64,000 nucleotides of DNA. It comes from Fluoribacter dumoffii NY 23 (GTDB lineage: Bacteria; Pseudomonadota; Gammaproteobacteria; Legionellales; Legionellaceae). Both the position numbers and the translations under genes were made by a program. The stretch covers positions 3,018,712 to 3,082,711 of the forward strand of contig NZ_CM001373.1 of NCBI RefSeq assembly GCF_000236165.1. The letters run 5' to 3'. The notes beneath the pieces are model-generated. The model made no database searches. It had not been told where the DNA came from and saw nothing but the letters and a program-made list of their open reading frames with translations. Shown one piece after another: positions 34,286 through 44,044 of this stretch; within the stretch, counting starts at the first letter, position 1; each line of letters starts with the position of its first letter.

Positions 34286-34702
34286 ATGTTCAAACTTATT
34301 TTTATCGTACTCTTTTCATTTGCAGTCACTGCAGTTTCTACTGAAACCGACTATTGCCAACAGGCTTTAGACAGTTTGTATGCAAAACAAGGGGACATAA
34401 TTTCTGTAATCAAAATTCACACCCATAAAACTGCCCTTTATTCTTCCAGCGTAGAAACAAGCACCGATTGCCAAAATTATACGCCCTTATTTTCAGTTAA
34501 AAATCCTGATGTAATAAAAACCCGGGGCGGCTTTTGCAGCGTCCTACCTGCTGATGAACTAAAACCTGGTTTATGTTCTTTACACTTGAAACTTTGTATC
34601 TCGGAACAGGAGTGTAAAAATTTAATCATAAAATTAACTGCTGAGAAGAATCAGTATATCCATGCAGATCCTGAGTATTTGGAAATTAATTTCAAGCCCT
34701 GA
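34286..34702 (+). CDS. Small secreted protein of unknown function
   Basis: 138 residues. I do not recognise the family. A signal peptide is likely (MFKLIFIVLFSFAVTAVS, cleavage near residue 18), so the mature protein of about 120 residues is probably periplasmic or exported. It contains six or more cysteines (ETDYCQQ, TDCQNY, FCSVL, GLCSLHLKLCISEQECKNL), suggesting disulfides. The reading frame is intact and on the same strand as radC, 89 bases downstream; no partner gene suggests a role. Confidence 0.65.
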   Translation: MFKLIFIVLFSFAVTAVSTETDYCQQALDSLYAKQGDIISVIKIHTHKTALYSSSVETSTDCQNYTPLFSVKNPDVIKTRGGFCSVLPADELKPGLCSLHLKLCISEQECKNLIIKLTAEKNQYIHADPEYLEINFKP

Positions 34703-34743
34703 TAAGGCACAAGTGGACTGATTTTTATCAAAAAATCATTCTA

Positions 34744-34773
34744 TTGATATCTGATGGGCAAATTTTATATAAT
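34744..34773 (+). promoter_or_regulatory. Sigma-70-type promoter
   Basis: TTGATA (34744-34749) and a perfect TATAAT (34768-34773) with an 18-base spacer, 20 bases upstream of the start of the 137-residue gene at 34794. No operator is evident. Confidence 0.6.
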
Positions 34774-34793
34774 GCGGGCAATTAATACCATCT

Positions 34794-35207
34794 ATGAGTT
34801 CTACCATGAGCTTTTCTTCCAAATTAAAAGCAGATTATGTTCAGTTGATTAATGAAGAATTGGATAGCATTCCCGTAAACCAAGCTGAGCAATTTAATTT
34901 AGTTGCCCAAGAGTTACAAAATATTATTACCTCTGATTTAATCTTACTTGTTAAAAGTTTTTTTTGCCCCAAAATTAACCTACCTGCACCAATCCAGGAG
35001 CAATTAAACGAAATTCGTTATATTTATAATAACCCCAAAGATTATGTGGCCTCTGTTGCGGATTATCCAGAATATAAACAAATTCTTAAAGGAAGAATCA
35101 CCGCGAAAATTTCTGAATTTCGCTCTTTCACAGAAAAGGAAAAACAGAATTACATCCAGTTTCAAAACGAAAAGCACCATTTCTCTGAGAAAATATCTGT
35201 GCTTTAA
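34794..35207 (+). CDS. Small protein of unknown function
   Basis: 137 residues, mostly helical and charged, with no signal peptide or membrane segment. I do not recognise it. A second in-frame ATG at 34806 is possible; neither start has a strong ribosome-binding site. A well-formed sigma-70 promoter lies just upstream, supporting a real gene. Its end faces the end of the 671-residue gene on the other strand, 30 bases away. Short helical proteins like this are often lineage-specific in Legionella. Confidence 0.55.
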   Translation: MSSTMSFSSKLKADYVQLINEELDSIPVNQAEQFNLVAQELQNIITSDLILLVKSFFCPKINLPAPIQEQLNEIRYIYNNPKDYVASVADYPEYKQILKGRITAKISEFRSFTEKEKQNYIQFQNEKHHFSEKISVL

Positions 35208-35237
35208 TTTCGAAACACATGGAGGAGTAAATGCGTT

Positions 35238-37253
35238 TCAGCAGCTGAAGGTTTGACCCTCCTGGTATTCTTTTTGTTTTTCTGAAAATTCTCGTACTTG
35301 TTCTTTAGATAGGGTAATGACATAGGGTGGGTCCGAGGCATAATGAGTTTCCAGGCAAATGGTAAACTGCTTATTTTCATTTATTGGCTTTTCTTGTTCC
35401 GTCAGATTTATTTGCTCAACCACATTATAGGATTCATTGAGCATCTTTCCCGGATGTTGGCCACTAAAGTCAATTTCCTTGGCCAGTGTTTTTTTATCAA
35501 GGTTGGTCAAATAGGTTATTGCCCGATGCAAATCTTCCTCTGTGAGCGCTTGCTCAGGATGGCATATACACGACAGCCTCTCTTTTATTGCATTACTTTT
35601 TGCTTGCAAGCTCCTTTCAGCCACTGGAAGAAAATGCGATGCATGCAACGATCGAAGATGAGTAAATAATTGCTCATTATGTGAAGGCTTATGAGTAATA
35701 AATCGTTTTATTAAACTGCCACTGCGCTCACTGCTGACCAATTCAAGATCTTTCTTTTGAATGACATAAAAATCGATTTTATCCATATGAGTGATTCTTT
35801 TCCCTTCATAGGCACGCATCGTCTCAAGTATTTTATTCATGGTTAGCGGCTCTGCTGGTTGCCATTGTGCATAGTAACGGGCAATTTCAGTAGCTATGTG
35901 AAACGCCTGGGCTTTATCTTTTTTCAGATCTTTTTGGTGTTTTTCCAAAGCCTCGATAAATCCTTTATTGTATTCGGAAATTTTCATTTGATGCGGCTTA
36001 TCAAGTGCTAAATTCAGCCTATGGTCTAGTGCATTGTACAGATTGGCTTCTTCTTGAAATTTGGTAAGCACCGTTGCTACGTTTGAGCGATTAGAGCGTA
36101 ATTGCTCCCCCGCCTGGACCCACTTATCAAGGGTAGTTTCATGCCCCCAGGTATTGTTAAAAACAGAGCCCATAACCGTTTGATTGTAATAAGTAGTAGC
36201 AATCTGCTCTACTATTTTAAGCTGGCAATACCATTCTTCCGGGATGGGTACTGCTCCCAATGAATGGGCCTCGGTTAAGGATTGATCTCCAGCCACACCA
36301 CATACATCTGACAAGCGCATCAAATCAAGGGTTGTATCATGGGTAAATCGAGATCTTTGGATCACCCTGAATTCTCTGGCATTGGGATTTGACTTATCCA
36401 AAATGATCTCTTTATACGGGTTTTCTGAATCTCCGGTAAAAAGTACAAGCTTGCTATACCCCAATCCTTTTAACTTTTCCTGAAAATCTTGTTCTGTAAG
36501 CATGGATAAAACTGTTTTGTCTTTGTCATTCTTGGTTGAAGCACTCACGAAAAAATTGGCATGCTTTTCTAGGCCATTACTCGCAGCAAATACTGCAGCA
36601 GCTCTTTTGTAGGATTTGGGAAAATTGTAGTAAGAAAAGGCAAAACCATTCTTTCTGACAAAGGAAGGATCTTGAGCTGCCTCACCTACAACCTGTTTTT
36701 TTAAAAGCGGATCAAGTTCACTGAGGATATGTGCCCGTGCTTCAAGTTTCTTCTCAGGAGGCAAACGGGAAAAATTTTTCAAATCGGGTTCAATTAAAAT
36801 ACCGGGAAAATTCTCACCTACGCCTACATTTCCGCTTAAACACACTATGGGGGGATCATATTCCTTTTGATTGTAAAGTCCATATTCCCCTATAAAAATT
36901 TTAGGACAATCATTTCCCTGGTAATACTGTGATTTCAATGAGCTATCAAAAATTGCAGTTTCTACTGCAAGTTTGGCGCTTTTACAGAGTTGTTCTACTT
37001 TTTCCAGTTCAGACTTTGTATTTACCATGTGAATTTTGGGATACTGCTCTTGTAACCCTGGTTCGATGTCATGAACTTTTTGGATTGCGCTGGGTACACC
37101 AAGAACATAAACAGGAGCCTCTGGATATTTTTTCATAAGAAATTTAGCAACTTTCATTGCCAGGGACACATCACCATAGCCTTCTTGATCAATCATATGC
37201 AATACTATGGGGCCTTTAAAATCTGACTTAAAGACATCTTCGCTCCGAATCAT
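35238..37253 (-). CDS. Uncharacterised protein with glycosyltransferase-like (GT-B) features
   Basis: 671 residues with no signal peptide and no membrane segment. The N-terminus (GPIVLHMIDQEGYGDVSLAM and a following Rossmann-like pattern) resembles the start of GT-B glycosyltransferases. At about residues 315-345, LSDVCGVAGDQSLTEAHSLG resembles a GT-B nucleotide-sugar-binding segment with its conserved acidic residue. The C-terminal 250 residues are helical and charged. I do not recognise a named family. A large cytosolic-looking protein of this kind, alone between housekeeping genes in Legionella, is a candidate translocated effector, but no export signal can be proven from sequence. I saw no tandem PmrA box upstream. 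Confidence 0.6.
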   Translation of the reverse strand: MIRSEDVFKSDFKGPIVLHMIDQEGYGDVSLAMKVAKFLMKKYPEAPVYVLGVPSAIQKVHDIEPGLQEQYPKIHMVNTKSELEKVEQLCKSAKLAVETAIFDSSLKSQYYQGNDCPKIFIGEYGLYNQKEYDPPIVCLSGNVGVGENFPGILIEPDLKNFSRLPPEKKLEARAHILSELDPLLKKQVVGEAAQDPSFVRKNGFAFSYYNFPKSYKRAAAVFAASNGLEKHANFFVSASTKNDKDKTVLSMLTEQDFQEKLKGLGYSKLVLFTGDSENPYKEIILDKSNPNAREFRVIQRSRFTHDTTLDLMRLSDVCGVAGDQSLTEAHSLGAVPIPEEWYCQLKIVEQIATTYYNQTVMGSVFNNTWGHETTLDKWVQAGEQLRSNRSNVATVLTKFQEEANLYNALDHRLNLALDKPHQMKISEYNKGFIEALEKHQKDLKKDKAQAFHIATEIARYYAQWQPAEPLTMNKILETMRAYEGKRITHMDKIDFYVIQKKDLELVSSERSGSLIKRFITHKPSHNEQLFTHLRSLHASHFLPVAERSLQAKSNAIKERLSCICHPEQALTEEDLHRAITYLTNLDKKTLAKEIDFSGQHPGKMLNESYNVVEQINLTEQEKPINENKQFTICLETHYASDPPYVITLSKEQVREFSEKQKEYQEGQTFSC

Positions 37254-37444
37254 GAGCCACCACCAAAAACAACACTATATGATTAATAATAGACCATTAA
37301 TTGAACGGTGATTTTTCTCGGCCATACACTGATTTTAAAAGCAATGCTTCTCGTCAGAGAGAAATGTGCCAACAAAAAAGCCAGCAAGTATTTTCCAGAA
37401 AGTCGGATGGATTTAAATCTTAGATGAGCGATGGGGGCTAATGG

Positions 37445-38386
37445 TTAAGCTCTGGCAAAATCAAAAGCAATAATCTTGGCAATTTCTGATTGCTTTAAGG
37501 CTAAAGCCAGTAAACGGTCAATTCCTAAAGCCACGCCGCTGCATGCAGGCAGTCCATGCTCTAAAGCATGTAACAGATATTGGTCTGCCTCCATGGATGG
37601 AAGGCCTTTTTCTCTTCTTAATTGCTGATCCTGGGCGAAACGTTTTGCCTGGGCATCCGCGTCAGTCAATTCGTGAAAGCCGTTAGCTAACTCCACTCCT
37701 TGATAATAAACCTCAAAACGTTCTGCTACCCCATTCCTGGTTTTTGCTAAAGAGGCTTGAGATGCCGGAAAATGATACACAGCCACCGGTTCTTTTTCAT
37801 TCGCCAAAAATGGCTCTACAACATGGCTCATTAGCAGGAAGAGAAACTGATCCCTATCATTCTCCTGAGAGGGTAAAACATAATCTAATTCAAAATGTTC
37901 CAAAACTTTGCGAAGTTGCGGAATTGTTGCTGATAAAGGATCAATTTCACAAGCTTCAAGGAAAACCTGTTGATAGGTTTTCCGGATCATAGGGTTAGAT
38001 TGCAACACCTTTTGCAAAAAAAGATCCATCTCATCCATTAACCCATGATGATCGATATCTAATTGATACCATTCCAATAAGGTGAATTCCGGGTTATGCC
38101 AACGGCCTAATTCATCATCGCGAAATACCCGTGCCATCTGAAAAATAGGACCACTTCCTGCAGCGAGTAAACGCTTCATGTGATATTCTGGCGAGGTTTG
38201 CAGACAGTAGGTTCCATTACGAAAAGTTGCTCTGATATTACTGAGATAGACATCAGTTGTGCCATAACGGGCCATAATTGGAGTTTCTACTTCCAAATAA
38301 CCCCGTTCCAGGAAGAATTGCCTAATTGTTGCTAATAATTCCGCACGATAGCGCAAAAATTCAATAGATGCTGAAGGTTGCCACAT
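37445..38386 (-). CDS. epmA: EF-P beta-lysylation enzyme (lysyl-tRNA synthetase paralogue)
   Basis: 313 residues from the ATG at 38386; a TTG 24 bases upstream would overlap sufT. It matches EpmA/GenX/PoxA, which attaches (R)-beta-lysine to elongation factor P to help ribosomes through proline stretches. Class II synthetase motifs are present: FLERGYLEVETPIMA (motif 1), FRDDELGRWHNPEFTLLEWY (motif 2) and GVALGIDRLLALAL (motif 3). There is no anticodon-binding domain, as usual for EpmA. It begins one base after the sufT stop, so it is probably expressed from the same transcript. Confidence 0.92.
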   Translation of the reverse strand: MWQPSASIEFLRYRAELLATIRQFFLERGYLEVETPIMARYGTTDVYLSNIRATFRNGTYCLQTSPEYHMKRLLAAGSGPIFQMARVFRDDELGRWHNPEFTLLEWYQLDIDHHGLMDEMDLFLQKVLQSNPMIRKTYQQVFLEACEIDPLSATIPQLRKVLEHFELDYVLPSQENDRDQFLFLLMSHVVEPFLANEKEPVAVYHFPASQASLAKTRNGVAERFEVYYQGVELANGFHELTDADAQAKRFAQDQQLRREKGLPSMEADQYLLHALEHGLPACSGVALGIDRLLALALKQSEIAKIIAFDFARA

Positions 38387-38387
38387 T

Positions 38388-38723
38388 TTAATAAAACATT
38401 CCCAATTCAAGGCGTGCTGCTTCAGTCATTCTTTCCTGAGACCAGGGCGGCTCCCAGACTAGCTCCACAGTACAATCACAAACCCCTTCCACTTTGTTGA
38501 CTGCTTGTTCTACAGTTCCCGGAAAAGTTTGGGCCACCGGGCAACCTGGGGTAGTTAAGGTCATTTGGATGGTCACATGGGATTCATCATCAATGGATAT
38601 ATCATAAATCAATCCCAAGTCATAAATATTAACAGGAATTTCGGGATCATAAATTTCCCTGAGCGCATTAACAATGGCTTCTTTTAATAGTTCCGCATCC
38701 TGTTTTTTCTTAAAACCAAACAT
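38388..38723 (-). CDS. sufT: SufT / MIP18-type Fe-S assembly protein
   Basis: 111-residue DUF59 (MIP18/PaaD-like) protein. Such SufT proteins help maturation of iron-sulfur proteins and are often part of suf operons. Conserved segments are IYDPEIPVNIYDLGLIYDI (residues about 24-42), LTTPGCPVAQ with the conserved cysteine (about 57-66), and VWEPPWSQERMTEAAR near the C-terminus. It is separated from sufU by a 154-base stretch holding a palindromic repeat, whereas other suf genes overlap or nearly touch. Confidence 0.9.
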   Translation of the reverse strand: MFGFKKKQDAELLKEAIVNALREIYDPEIPVNIYDLGLIYDISIDDESHVTIQMTLTTPGCPVAQTFPGTVEQAVNKVEGVCDCTVELVWEPPWSQERMTEAARLELGMFY

Positions 38724-38739
38724 AAACGTACCTTTTCTC

Positions 38740-38878
38740 GGGTCTTTTCCATTTCACCAGCTTCAGGCCAAAATGACTCTGATTTTAGAGTTCCCGAAGT
38801 GCTGCATACATCCAGTATGTGCGCATCGGTAACAGAAAATCAGAACAGTTTGTCCAGACTATAGATGGAAAAGGACCC
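38740..38878. repeat. Palindromic MITE-like intergenic element between sufU and sufT
   Basis: The ends are inverted copies: GGGTCTTTTCCAT at 38740-38752 and ATGGAAAAGGACCC at 38865-38878 (one base insertion). Inside lies a long imperfect hairpin, 38778-38844, with TCTGATTTT pairing to AAAATCAGA and inner arms around a GCATACATCCAGTATGTGC centre. It contains no ORF. Terminal inverted repeats, about 139 bases and an internal palindrome fit a non-autonomous miniature transposable element. The right end abuts the sufU stop codon. No target-site duplication is evident and no second copy was noticed in this window. Confidence 0.6.
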
Positions 38879-39327
38879 TATTCTGTTTTTACCACATTGC
38901 TGTCTTTATTTAATGCGGCTTCCAATGTATGCCATGCCAAAGTAGCACATTTTACCCGGGCTGGATAAGCCTTTACTCCTGCAAGTACTGTCAACTTGTC
39001 CATATACCGCAACTGGCCTTCCTCATTTTGAGTCAGCATATGATGAAAACGATGAAACATTTCATGTGCTTCTTCTATCGTTTTGCCTTTTATGGAATCC
39101 GTCATCAAGGAAGCTGAAGCTTGGGATATGGCACAACCGCATCCTAAAAAGCTTAATTCAGTAATCAAATCTCCTTCAATTTTGGCATAAACCGTTAATT
39201 TATCGCCACATAAAGGATTGAAACCATTCGCCTGAACCGTAGCATCATTCATCTCATAATGATGACGGGGATTGCGGTTATGATCGATAATGATTTCCTG
39301 ATAAAGCTCACGCAGTTCAGCACTCAT
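38878..39327 (-). CDS. sufU: SufU Fe-S cluster scaffold / sulfur-transfer protein
   Basis: 149 residues, IscU-like fold. The three ligand cysteines are in NPLCGD, GCGCAISQAS and VKCATLAWH; the extra segment between the second and third cysteine regions is the SufU insertion that separates it from IscU. It receives sulfide from SufS and passes it to SufBCD or acts as a zinc-dependent transfer partner. It overlaps sufS by 4 bases (ATGA). The TAG stop lies exactly at the edge of the palindromic repeat, so the last codons may have been affected by that insertion, though the length is normal. Confidence 0.94.
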   Translation of the reverse strand: MSAELRELYQEIIIDHNRNPRHHYEMNDATVQANGFNPLCGDKLTVYAKIEGDLITELSFLGCGCAISQASASLMTDSIKGKTIEEAHEMFHRFHHMLTQNEEGQLRYMDKLTVLAGVKAYPARVKCATLAWHTLEAALNKDSNVVKTE

Positions 39328-40547
39328 GCAAATACCTCTTTAACGCGATGTAACGCCTTAATACACAAGTCGATTTCTTCTTTGGTATTATAAAATGACA
39401 GTGAAATCCGTGACGTTGCCGCAACATTATAAAAATCCATCAACGGCATGGCGCAATGATGACCGCTGCGAATAGCAATTCCTTCACTATCCAAAATAGT
39501 ACCAATATCATGGGCATGAATGGTCCCATGTACAAAAGAAACAACCGGTACTTTGTTTTTGGCGGTACCTATAATATTAAATCCACCTACAGAGCGAATC
39601 CCCGCAGTTGCATATTCGAGTAATTCTGTCTCATAGTGAATTACTGCCTCCCTATCCAGGGATTCCAAATAATCGATAGCGACACCCAGACCAATTACAC
39701 CTGCAATATTCGGTGTGCCCGCTTCAAATTTATGCGGAAGCGGAGCGTATTCTGCTGACTCCAAAGTCACATAATTAATCATTTCGCCACCTCCCTGATA
39801 AGGAGACATGGCGTTTAAAAGCTCTTCCTTACCCCATAAGATACCAATACCTGTAGGACCATATAATTTATGACCGGAGAATGCATAAAAATCGCATCCC
39901 AAATCTTGTACATCTACAGGCAAATGCGGAGAGGCTTGTGCTCCATCCAGGAGGACTTCAGCTCCATACTCATGGGCCATTTTTATCATTTCTTTTACTG
40001 GATTAATGGTTCCTAATGCATTGGATGCATGGGTAATTGCCACGAATTTGGTGTTTTTATTCAGTTTACTGGCAAACTCTTCCAATAAAATCTCTCCATC
40101 CAGAGAAATAGGGGCAACTTGCAGTTTTGCGCCTGTTTTTTTACACACCATCTGCCAAGGAACAATATTGGAATGATGTTCCATATGGGTAATTAAAATT
40201 TCTTCATCAGGTAGGATACGGGGTGCAACCAAACTTTGCGCTACCAGATTAATAGCTTCCGTTGTGCCCCGGACAAAAATACACTCATTAGGGGAGTTGG
40301 CATTAATAAAACGCTTTACTTTGGAGCGGGCTGCTTCAAAATGTTCCGTTGCCCTGACGCTTAGGGTATGTACACCGCGATGAATATTAGAGTTATCATG
40401 CTCGTAGTAATGGGAAATGGCCTCAATGACTGCTTTAGGCTTGTGCGTCGTTGCTGCATTATCAAAGTAAATTAAATCAAAATCGTTTATTTTTTGATTA
40501 AGTACAGGGAACTCTTTACGAATCGCATGAATATCCAAAGTGTCCAT
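39324..40547 (-). CDS. sufS: SufS cysteine desulfurase
   Basis: 407-residue class V aminotransferase-fold enzyme (group II desulfurase) that takes sulfur from cysteine using PLP and passes it to SufU. Visible are YFDNAATTHKP, the His stacking on PLP in THMEHHSN, the Asp/Gln in LLDGAQASPH, the PLP lysine in YAFSGHKLYGPTG (about 226-238) and the catalytic cysteine in RSGHHCAMPL (about 361-370). It lies 5 bases after sufD and overlaps sufU. Confidence 0.96.
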   Translation of the reverse strand: MDTLDIHAIRKEFPVLNQKINDFDLIYFDNAATTHKPKAVIEAISHYYEHDNSNIHRGVHTLSVRATEHFEAARSKVKRFINANSPNECIFVRGTTEAINLVAQSLVAPRILPDEEILITHMEHHSNIVPWQMVCKKTGAKLQVAPISLDGEILLEEFASKLNKNTKFVAITHASNALGTINPVKEMIKMAHEYGAEVLLDGAQASPHLPVDVQDLGCDFYAFSGHKLYGPTGIGILWGKEELLNAMSPYQGGGEMINYVTLESAEYAPLPHKFEAGTPNIAGVIGLGVAIDYLESLDREAVIHYETELLEYATAGIRSVGGFNIIGTAKNKVPVVSFVHGTIHAHDIGTILDSEGIAIRSGHHCAMPLMDFYNVAATSRISLSFYNTKEEIDLCIKALHRVKEVFA

Positions 40548-40552
40548 TTCAC

Positions 40553-41848
40553 TTACCCTAACTGTTGTGTTAATAAATGCCCCATGTACTCGGCCAATTC
40601 CCTGTGGGGAATGAGCCGCAGATTGTCACTGGCAAAAGCATGGATTAAATAGTGTGATGCTTCAAGCCGACCAATTCCACGGGTAGCTAAATAAAATAAT
40701 GCTTCCTCATCCAATTGTCCAACCGTGGCGCCATGAGAACACAAAACATCATCAGCAAAAATTTCCAGTTGCGGTTTGGTGTCCACTTCTGCATTTGCTG
40801 AAAGTAATAAATTTTTATTTTGTTGCTTTGCATTGGTATGTTGCGCGTCTTTAGCAACAATCACCTTGCCATTAAATACTGCACGTGAACGTCCAGTAAG
40901 AACTCCTTTATAATCCTGTTCACTGCTGCAATCAGCTACCATATGGTGCACTGTAGTATGATGGTCCACATGCTGTCCTTCTGCAGGAGCATAAATCCCG
41001 TTCATTAAAGAATGCGCTTTTTCCTCTTGTAAATACAAGCTGATATCAGAGCGCACCAAATGTCCACCTAAACTTAAAGAATGATTCGCAAACTCGCTGT
41101 GCGCCAATTGCTTCACAGACAAATGCCCCAGGTGAAAAGCGGCTTTACTCTCTCTTTGAATGGTGCAATGGGTTAATTTCGCACCGGTTCCAACCATCAC
41201 CTCTGTTACTTTGTTGGTCAAATAGCAACAATCTGCCGAACCTTGATAATCCTCAATAATGGTAGCCTGGCTGTTTGCCTCAGCAATAATCAGGTGCCGC
41301 AGATATACTGCTTGCTGCATTTGGTTTTGCACGTGGGATAAAGCAATAGGTTCCTCAATTAGGGTTCCTGCTGGGATGTAAATAAAAACCCCACAGTGGA
41401 TCATGGCAGTATTTAAATAATGAAAGCCATGCTCTTGTTTGAGGATAGTTCCCAAATAAGGTTTTAACAATTCAGGGTGCCGGATTAACGCTACTGACAA
41501 AGGAAGGATTAATACTCCCTCCGGCAGCGCTTTGGCGAGTTGCTCCACTCCCAAAATGGTCCCATTCTGAATCAACACCTTATGTTTAACTGGCAAATCA
41601 GCATATGATTTTTCATCAGCTCTTGTGGATGCGCTTTCTTTAGAACTCTCAGCCTCTACAGAAGGCTTAAAAGTTTGCTTGAACAAAGCATCAACACGAG
41701 TATATTTCCAGTTTTCATCATGGTGTGTGGGAAAACCATGCTGGTGCAAATCCATTAATGCTTTGGTTTGCATTTGGGCAAGCCAGGGCAATGCAGAACA
41801 AATCGCTTTTGCCTGTTGTTGGTAAAAATCCAAAATCTCGCTCATCAC
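40553..41848 (-). CDS. sufD: SufD scaffold-complex subunit
   Basis: 431-residue right-handed beta-helix protein of the SufBCD scaffold, pairing with SufB across the site where the Fe-S cluster assembles. The conserved GRSRAVFNGKVIVAKDAQHTNA stretch and LLLSANAEVDTKPQLEIFADDVLCSHGATVGQLDEEALFYL (in the last third) are diagnostic. The GTG at 41848 overlaps the sufC stop, and an ATG follows at 41845; GAGG within the end of sufC serves either. Confidence 0.95.
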   Translation of the reverse strand: MMSEILDFYQQQAKAICSALPWLAQMQTKALMDLHQHGFPTHHDENWKYTRVDALFKQTFKPSVEAESSKESASTRADEKSYADLPVKHKVLIQNGTILGVEQLAKALPEGVLILPLSVALIRHPELLKPYLGTILKQEHGFHYLNTAMIHCGVFIYIPAGTLIEEPIALSHVQNQMQQAVYLRHLIIAEANSQATIIEDYQGSADCCYLTNKVTEVMVGTGAKLTHCTIQRESKAAFHLGHLSVKQLAHSEFANHSLSLGGHLVRSDISLYLQEEKAHSLMNGIYAPAEGQHVDHHTTVHHMVADCSSEQDYKGVLTGRSRAVFNGKVIVAKDAQHTNAKQQNKNLLLSANAEVDTKPQLEIFADDVLCSHGATVGQLDEEALFYLATRGIGRLEASHYLIHAFASDNLRLIPHRELAEYMGHLLTQQLG

Positions 41849-42594
41849 TACACCGTTTCCTCAAGCCAGCTGTATCCTTTTTTCTCTAATTCAAGCGCCA
41901 GTGATTTATCGCCGGACATAATAATACGGCCATTCACCAACACATGGATAAAATCTGGCTCAATATAATCAAGCAAGCGTTGATAATGCGTTACTAAAAT
42001 AATAGAGCGCTCAGGTGAACGCATCGCATTAACCCCATGAGAAATAATACGCAAGGCGTCAATATCCAGACCCGAATCAGTCTCGTCGAGAATCGCAAGC
42101 TTAGGCTCTAGGGCTGCCATTTGCAAAATTTCATTGCGTTTTTTTTCACCACCAGAAAAGCCCTCATTAATGCTGCGGTATAAAAAACTTTCATCCATTT
42201 CCAGTAATTGGCATTTTTCCCGGATAAAAGACAAAAATTCAATTGCATCAAGGGTGTTTTTTCCCTGGCCCTTTCGTACTGCATTAACTGAAGCTTTGAG
42301 AAAATTAACGTTTGTAACACCAGGTATTTCCACAGGATACTGGAAAGATAAAAAAATTCCGGCACGTGCTCTTTCTTCTGGAGATAAAGGCGCCAAGTCC
42401 ATACCCAGATAGTTTATTTCCCCGTCAGTCATATGATAAGAAGGATGGCCCGCCAATACTTTGGACAGAGTACTTTTGCCCGAACCATTAGGTCCCATAA
42501 TGGCATGTACTTCTCCAGGATTTACCTGAAGATTAATCCCTTTTAAAATGGCTTGATCATTTACTTCAACATTTAAGTCTTTTATTTCTAACAT
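41848..42594 (-). CDS. sufC: SufC ATPase
   Basis: 248-residue ABC-type ATPase of the SufBCD complex. Walker A is [12 protein letters not shown] (about 35-46), the signature is [11 protein letters not shown] (about 145-155) and Walker B is [16 protein letters not shown] (about 169-184). The ETDSGLD variant of Walker B is characteristic of SufC. ATP binding drives a conformational change of SufB-SufD during cluster assembly. It lies one base after sufB. Confidence 0.97.
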   Translation of the reverse strand: MLEIKDLNVEVNDQAILKGINLQVNPGEVHAIMGPNGSGKSTLSKVLAGHPSYHMTDGEINYLGMDLAPLSPEERARAGIFLSFQYPVEIPGVTNVNFLKASVNAVRKGQGKNTLDAIEFLSFIREKCQLLEMDESFLYRSINEGFSGGEKKRNEILQMAALEPKLAILDETDSGLDIDALRIISHGVNAMRSPERSIILVTHYQRLLDYIEPDFIHVLVNGRIIMSGDKSLALELEKKGYSWLEETV

Positions 42595-42595
42595 A

Positions 42596-44044
42596 TTAGC
42601 CTACTGCCCCTTCTAAACTCAGACCTAGCAATTTAGTCGCTTCCACCGCAAATTCCATAGGTAATTCTTTTAGTACCTGTTTACAAAAACCATTTACAAT
42701 CATTGAAACAGCATCCTCTGTATCAATTCCTCGCTGCTGACAATAAAACAATTGCTCTTCACTGATTTTTGAAGTCGTTGCTTCATGCTCTACTTGTGCT
42801 GTAGGATTCTTGACCTCTATATAGGGAAAAGTATGAGCAGAGCATTCAGAGCCCATAAGCATGGAGTCACATTGAGTATAATTGCGTGCATTGGTCGCGG
42901 TTGGTGCAATACGAACCAAACCACGATATGCATTATGTGCACGTCCTGCACTAATTCCTTTGGAAATAATAGTAGAGCGGGTGTTTTTTCCAATATGAAT
43001 CATTTTAGTGCCTGTATCGGCTTGTTGATAATTATTGGTTAAAGCAACGGAATAAAACTCTCCAACAGAGTCATCCCCTTGTAAAATCACACTTGGATAT
43101 TTCCAGGTAATTGCAGAACCTGTTTCGATTTGGGTCCAGGAAATTTTGGAACGTTTCCCGCGGCATGCTCCACGTTTGGTCACAAAATTATAAATACCCC
43201 CTTTACCATCCTTATCACCAGGATACCAGTTTTGCACAGTGGAATATTTAATTTGTGCTCCATCCAGGGCTACTAGTTCTACTACTGCCGCATGCAGTTG
43301 GTTTTCATCGCGCATGGGTGCTGTACAGCCCTCAAGATAAGAAACATAACTGTCCACATCGGCGATAATTAAGGTACGCTCAAATTGTCCGGTAGACGCC
43401 GCATTAATCCGGAAATAAGTGGATAGTTCCATGGGGCACCGTACGCCTTTGGGTATGTAGACAAAAGAACCGTCACTAAAAACAGCCGAATTTAAAGCCG
43501 CATAAAAATTGTCCCGATAAGGCACTACTGATCCCAAATATTGCATCAGTAACTCGGGATGAGTGTGTACTGCTTCAGAAACAGGGCAAAAAATGACCCC
43601 TTTTTCAGCGAGTTTTGCTTTAAAGGTAGTTGCTACGGAAACGCTGTCAAAAACGGCATCTACAGCCACGCCCGCCAACATTTCCTGCTCCCTTAAAGGA
43701 ATGCCCAGTTTTTCATAGGTTCTTAATAATTCCGGGTCAACTTCATCCAGGCTTTTAGGAGCGTCTTTTTTCTTTTTAGGCGCTGAATAATAAGAAATAG
43801 CCTGATAATCCACGGGAGGGTAATGCACACTGGACCATAAAGGAGGCGACATCGTTAGCCAATGCCTGTAGGCTTTTAAACGCCACTCAAGCAAAAACTC
43901 CGGCTCACCTTTAATCGCTGATAAACGACGAATAACGTCTTCGTTCAGCCCAGGCTCGAAAGTATCCACTTCAATGTCGGTTGTAAACCCATGTTGATAT
44001 TCTCTATCGAGCAGAGAATTAATTTGCTCACTGCTTTTAGCCAC
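42596..44044 (-). CDS. sufB: SufB scaffold-complex subunit
   Basis: 482 residues from the GTG at 44044, chosen because GGAG lies 7 bases before it and the product then begins [12 protein letters not shown]; an in-frame ATG at 44086 would add 14 residues and overlap the regulator by 50 bases. Family stretches are [33 protein letters not shown], the YLEGCTAP cysteine segment and the Glu/Cys region of the core. SufB carries the nascent cluster in SufBC2D. It overlaps the Rrf2 regulator by 8 bases and is the first structural gene of the operon. Confidence 0.95.
   Translation of the reverse strand: MAKSSEQINSLLDREYQHGFTTDIEVDTFEPGLNEDVIRRLSAIKGEPEFLLEWRLKAYRHWLTMSPPLWSSVHYPPVDYQAISYYSAPKKKKDAPKSLDEVDPELLRTYEKLGIPLREQEMLAGVAVDAVFDSVSVATTFKAKLAEKGVIFCPVSEAVHTHPELLMQYLGSVVPYRDNFYAALNSAVFSDGSFVYIPKGVRCPMELSTYFRINAASTGQFERTLIIADVDSYVSYLEGCTAPMRDENQLHAAVVELVALDGAQIKYSTVQNWYPGDKDGKGGIYNFVTKRGACRGKRSKISWTQIETGSAITWKYPSVILQGDDSVGEFYSVALTNNYQQADTGTKMIHIGKNTRSTIISKGISAGRAHNAYRGLVRIAPTATNARNYTQCDSMLMGSECSAHTFPYIEVKNPTAQVEHEATTSKISEEQLFYCQQRGIDTEDAVSMIVNGFCKQVLKELPMEFAVEATKLLGLSLEGAVG

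Noticed and set aside
37254-37330. PmrA box upstream of the 671-residue gene
   Set aside because: Two TTAAT half-sites are present but 14 bases apart, not the 11 of the known tandem element.
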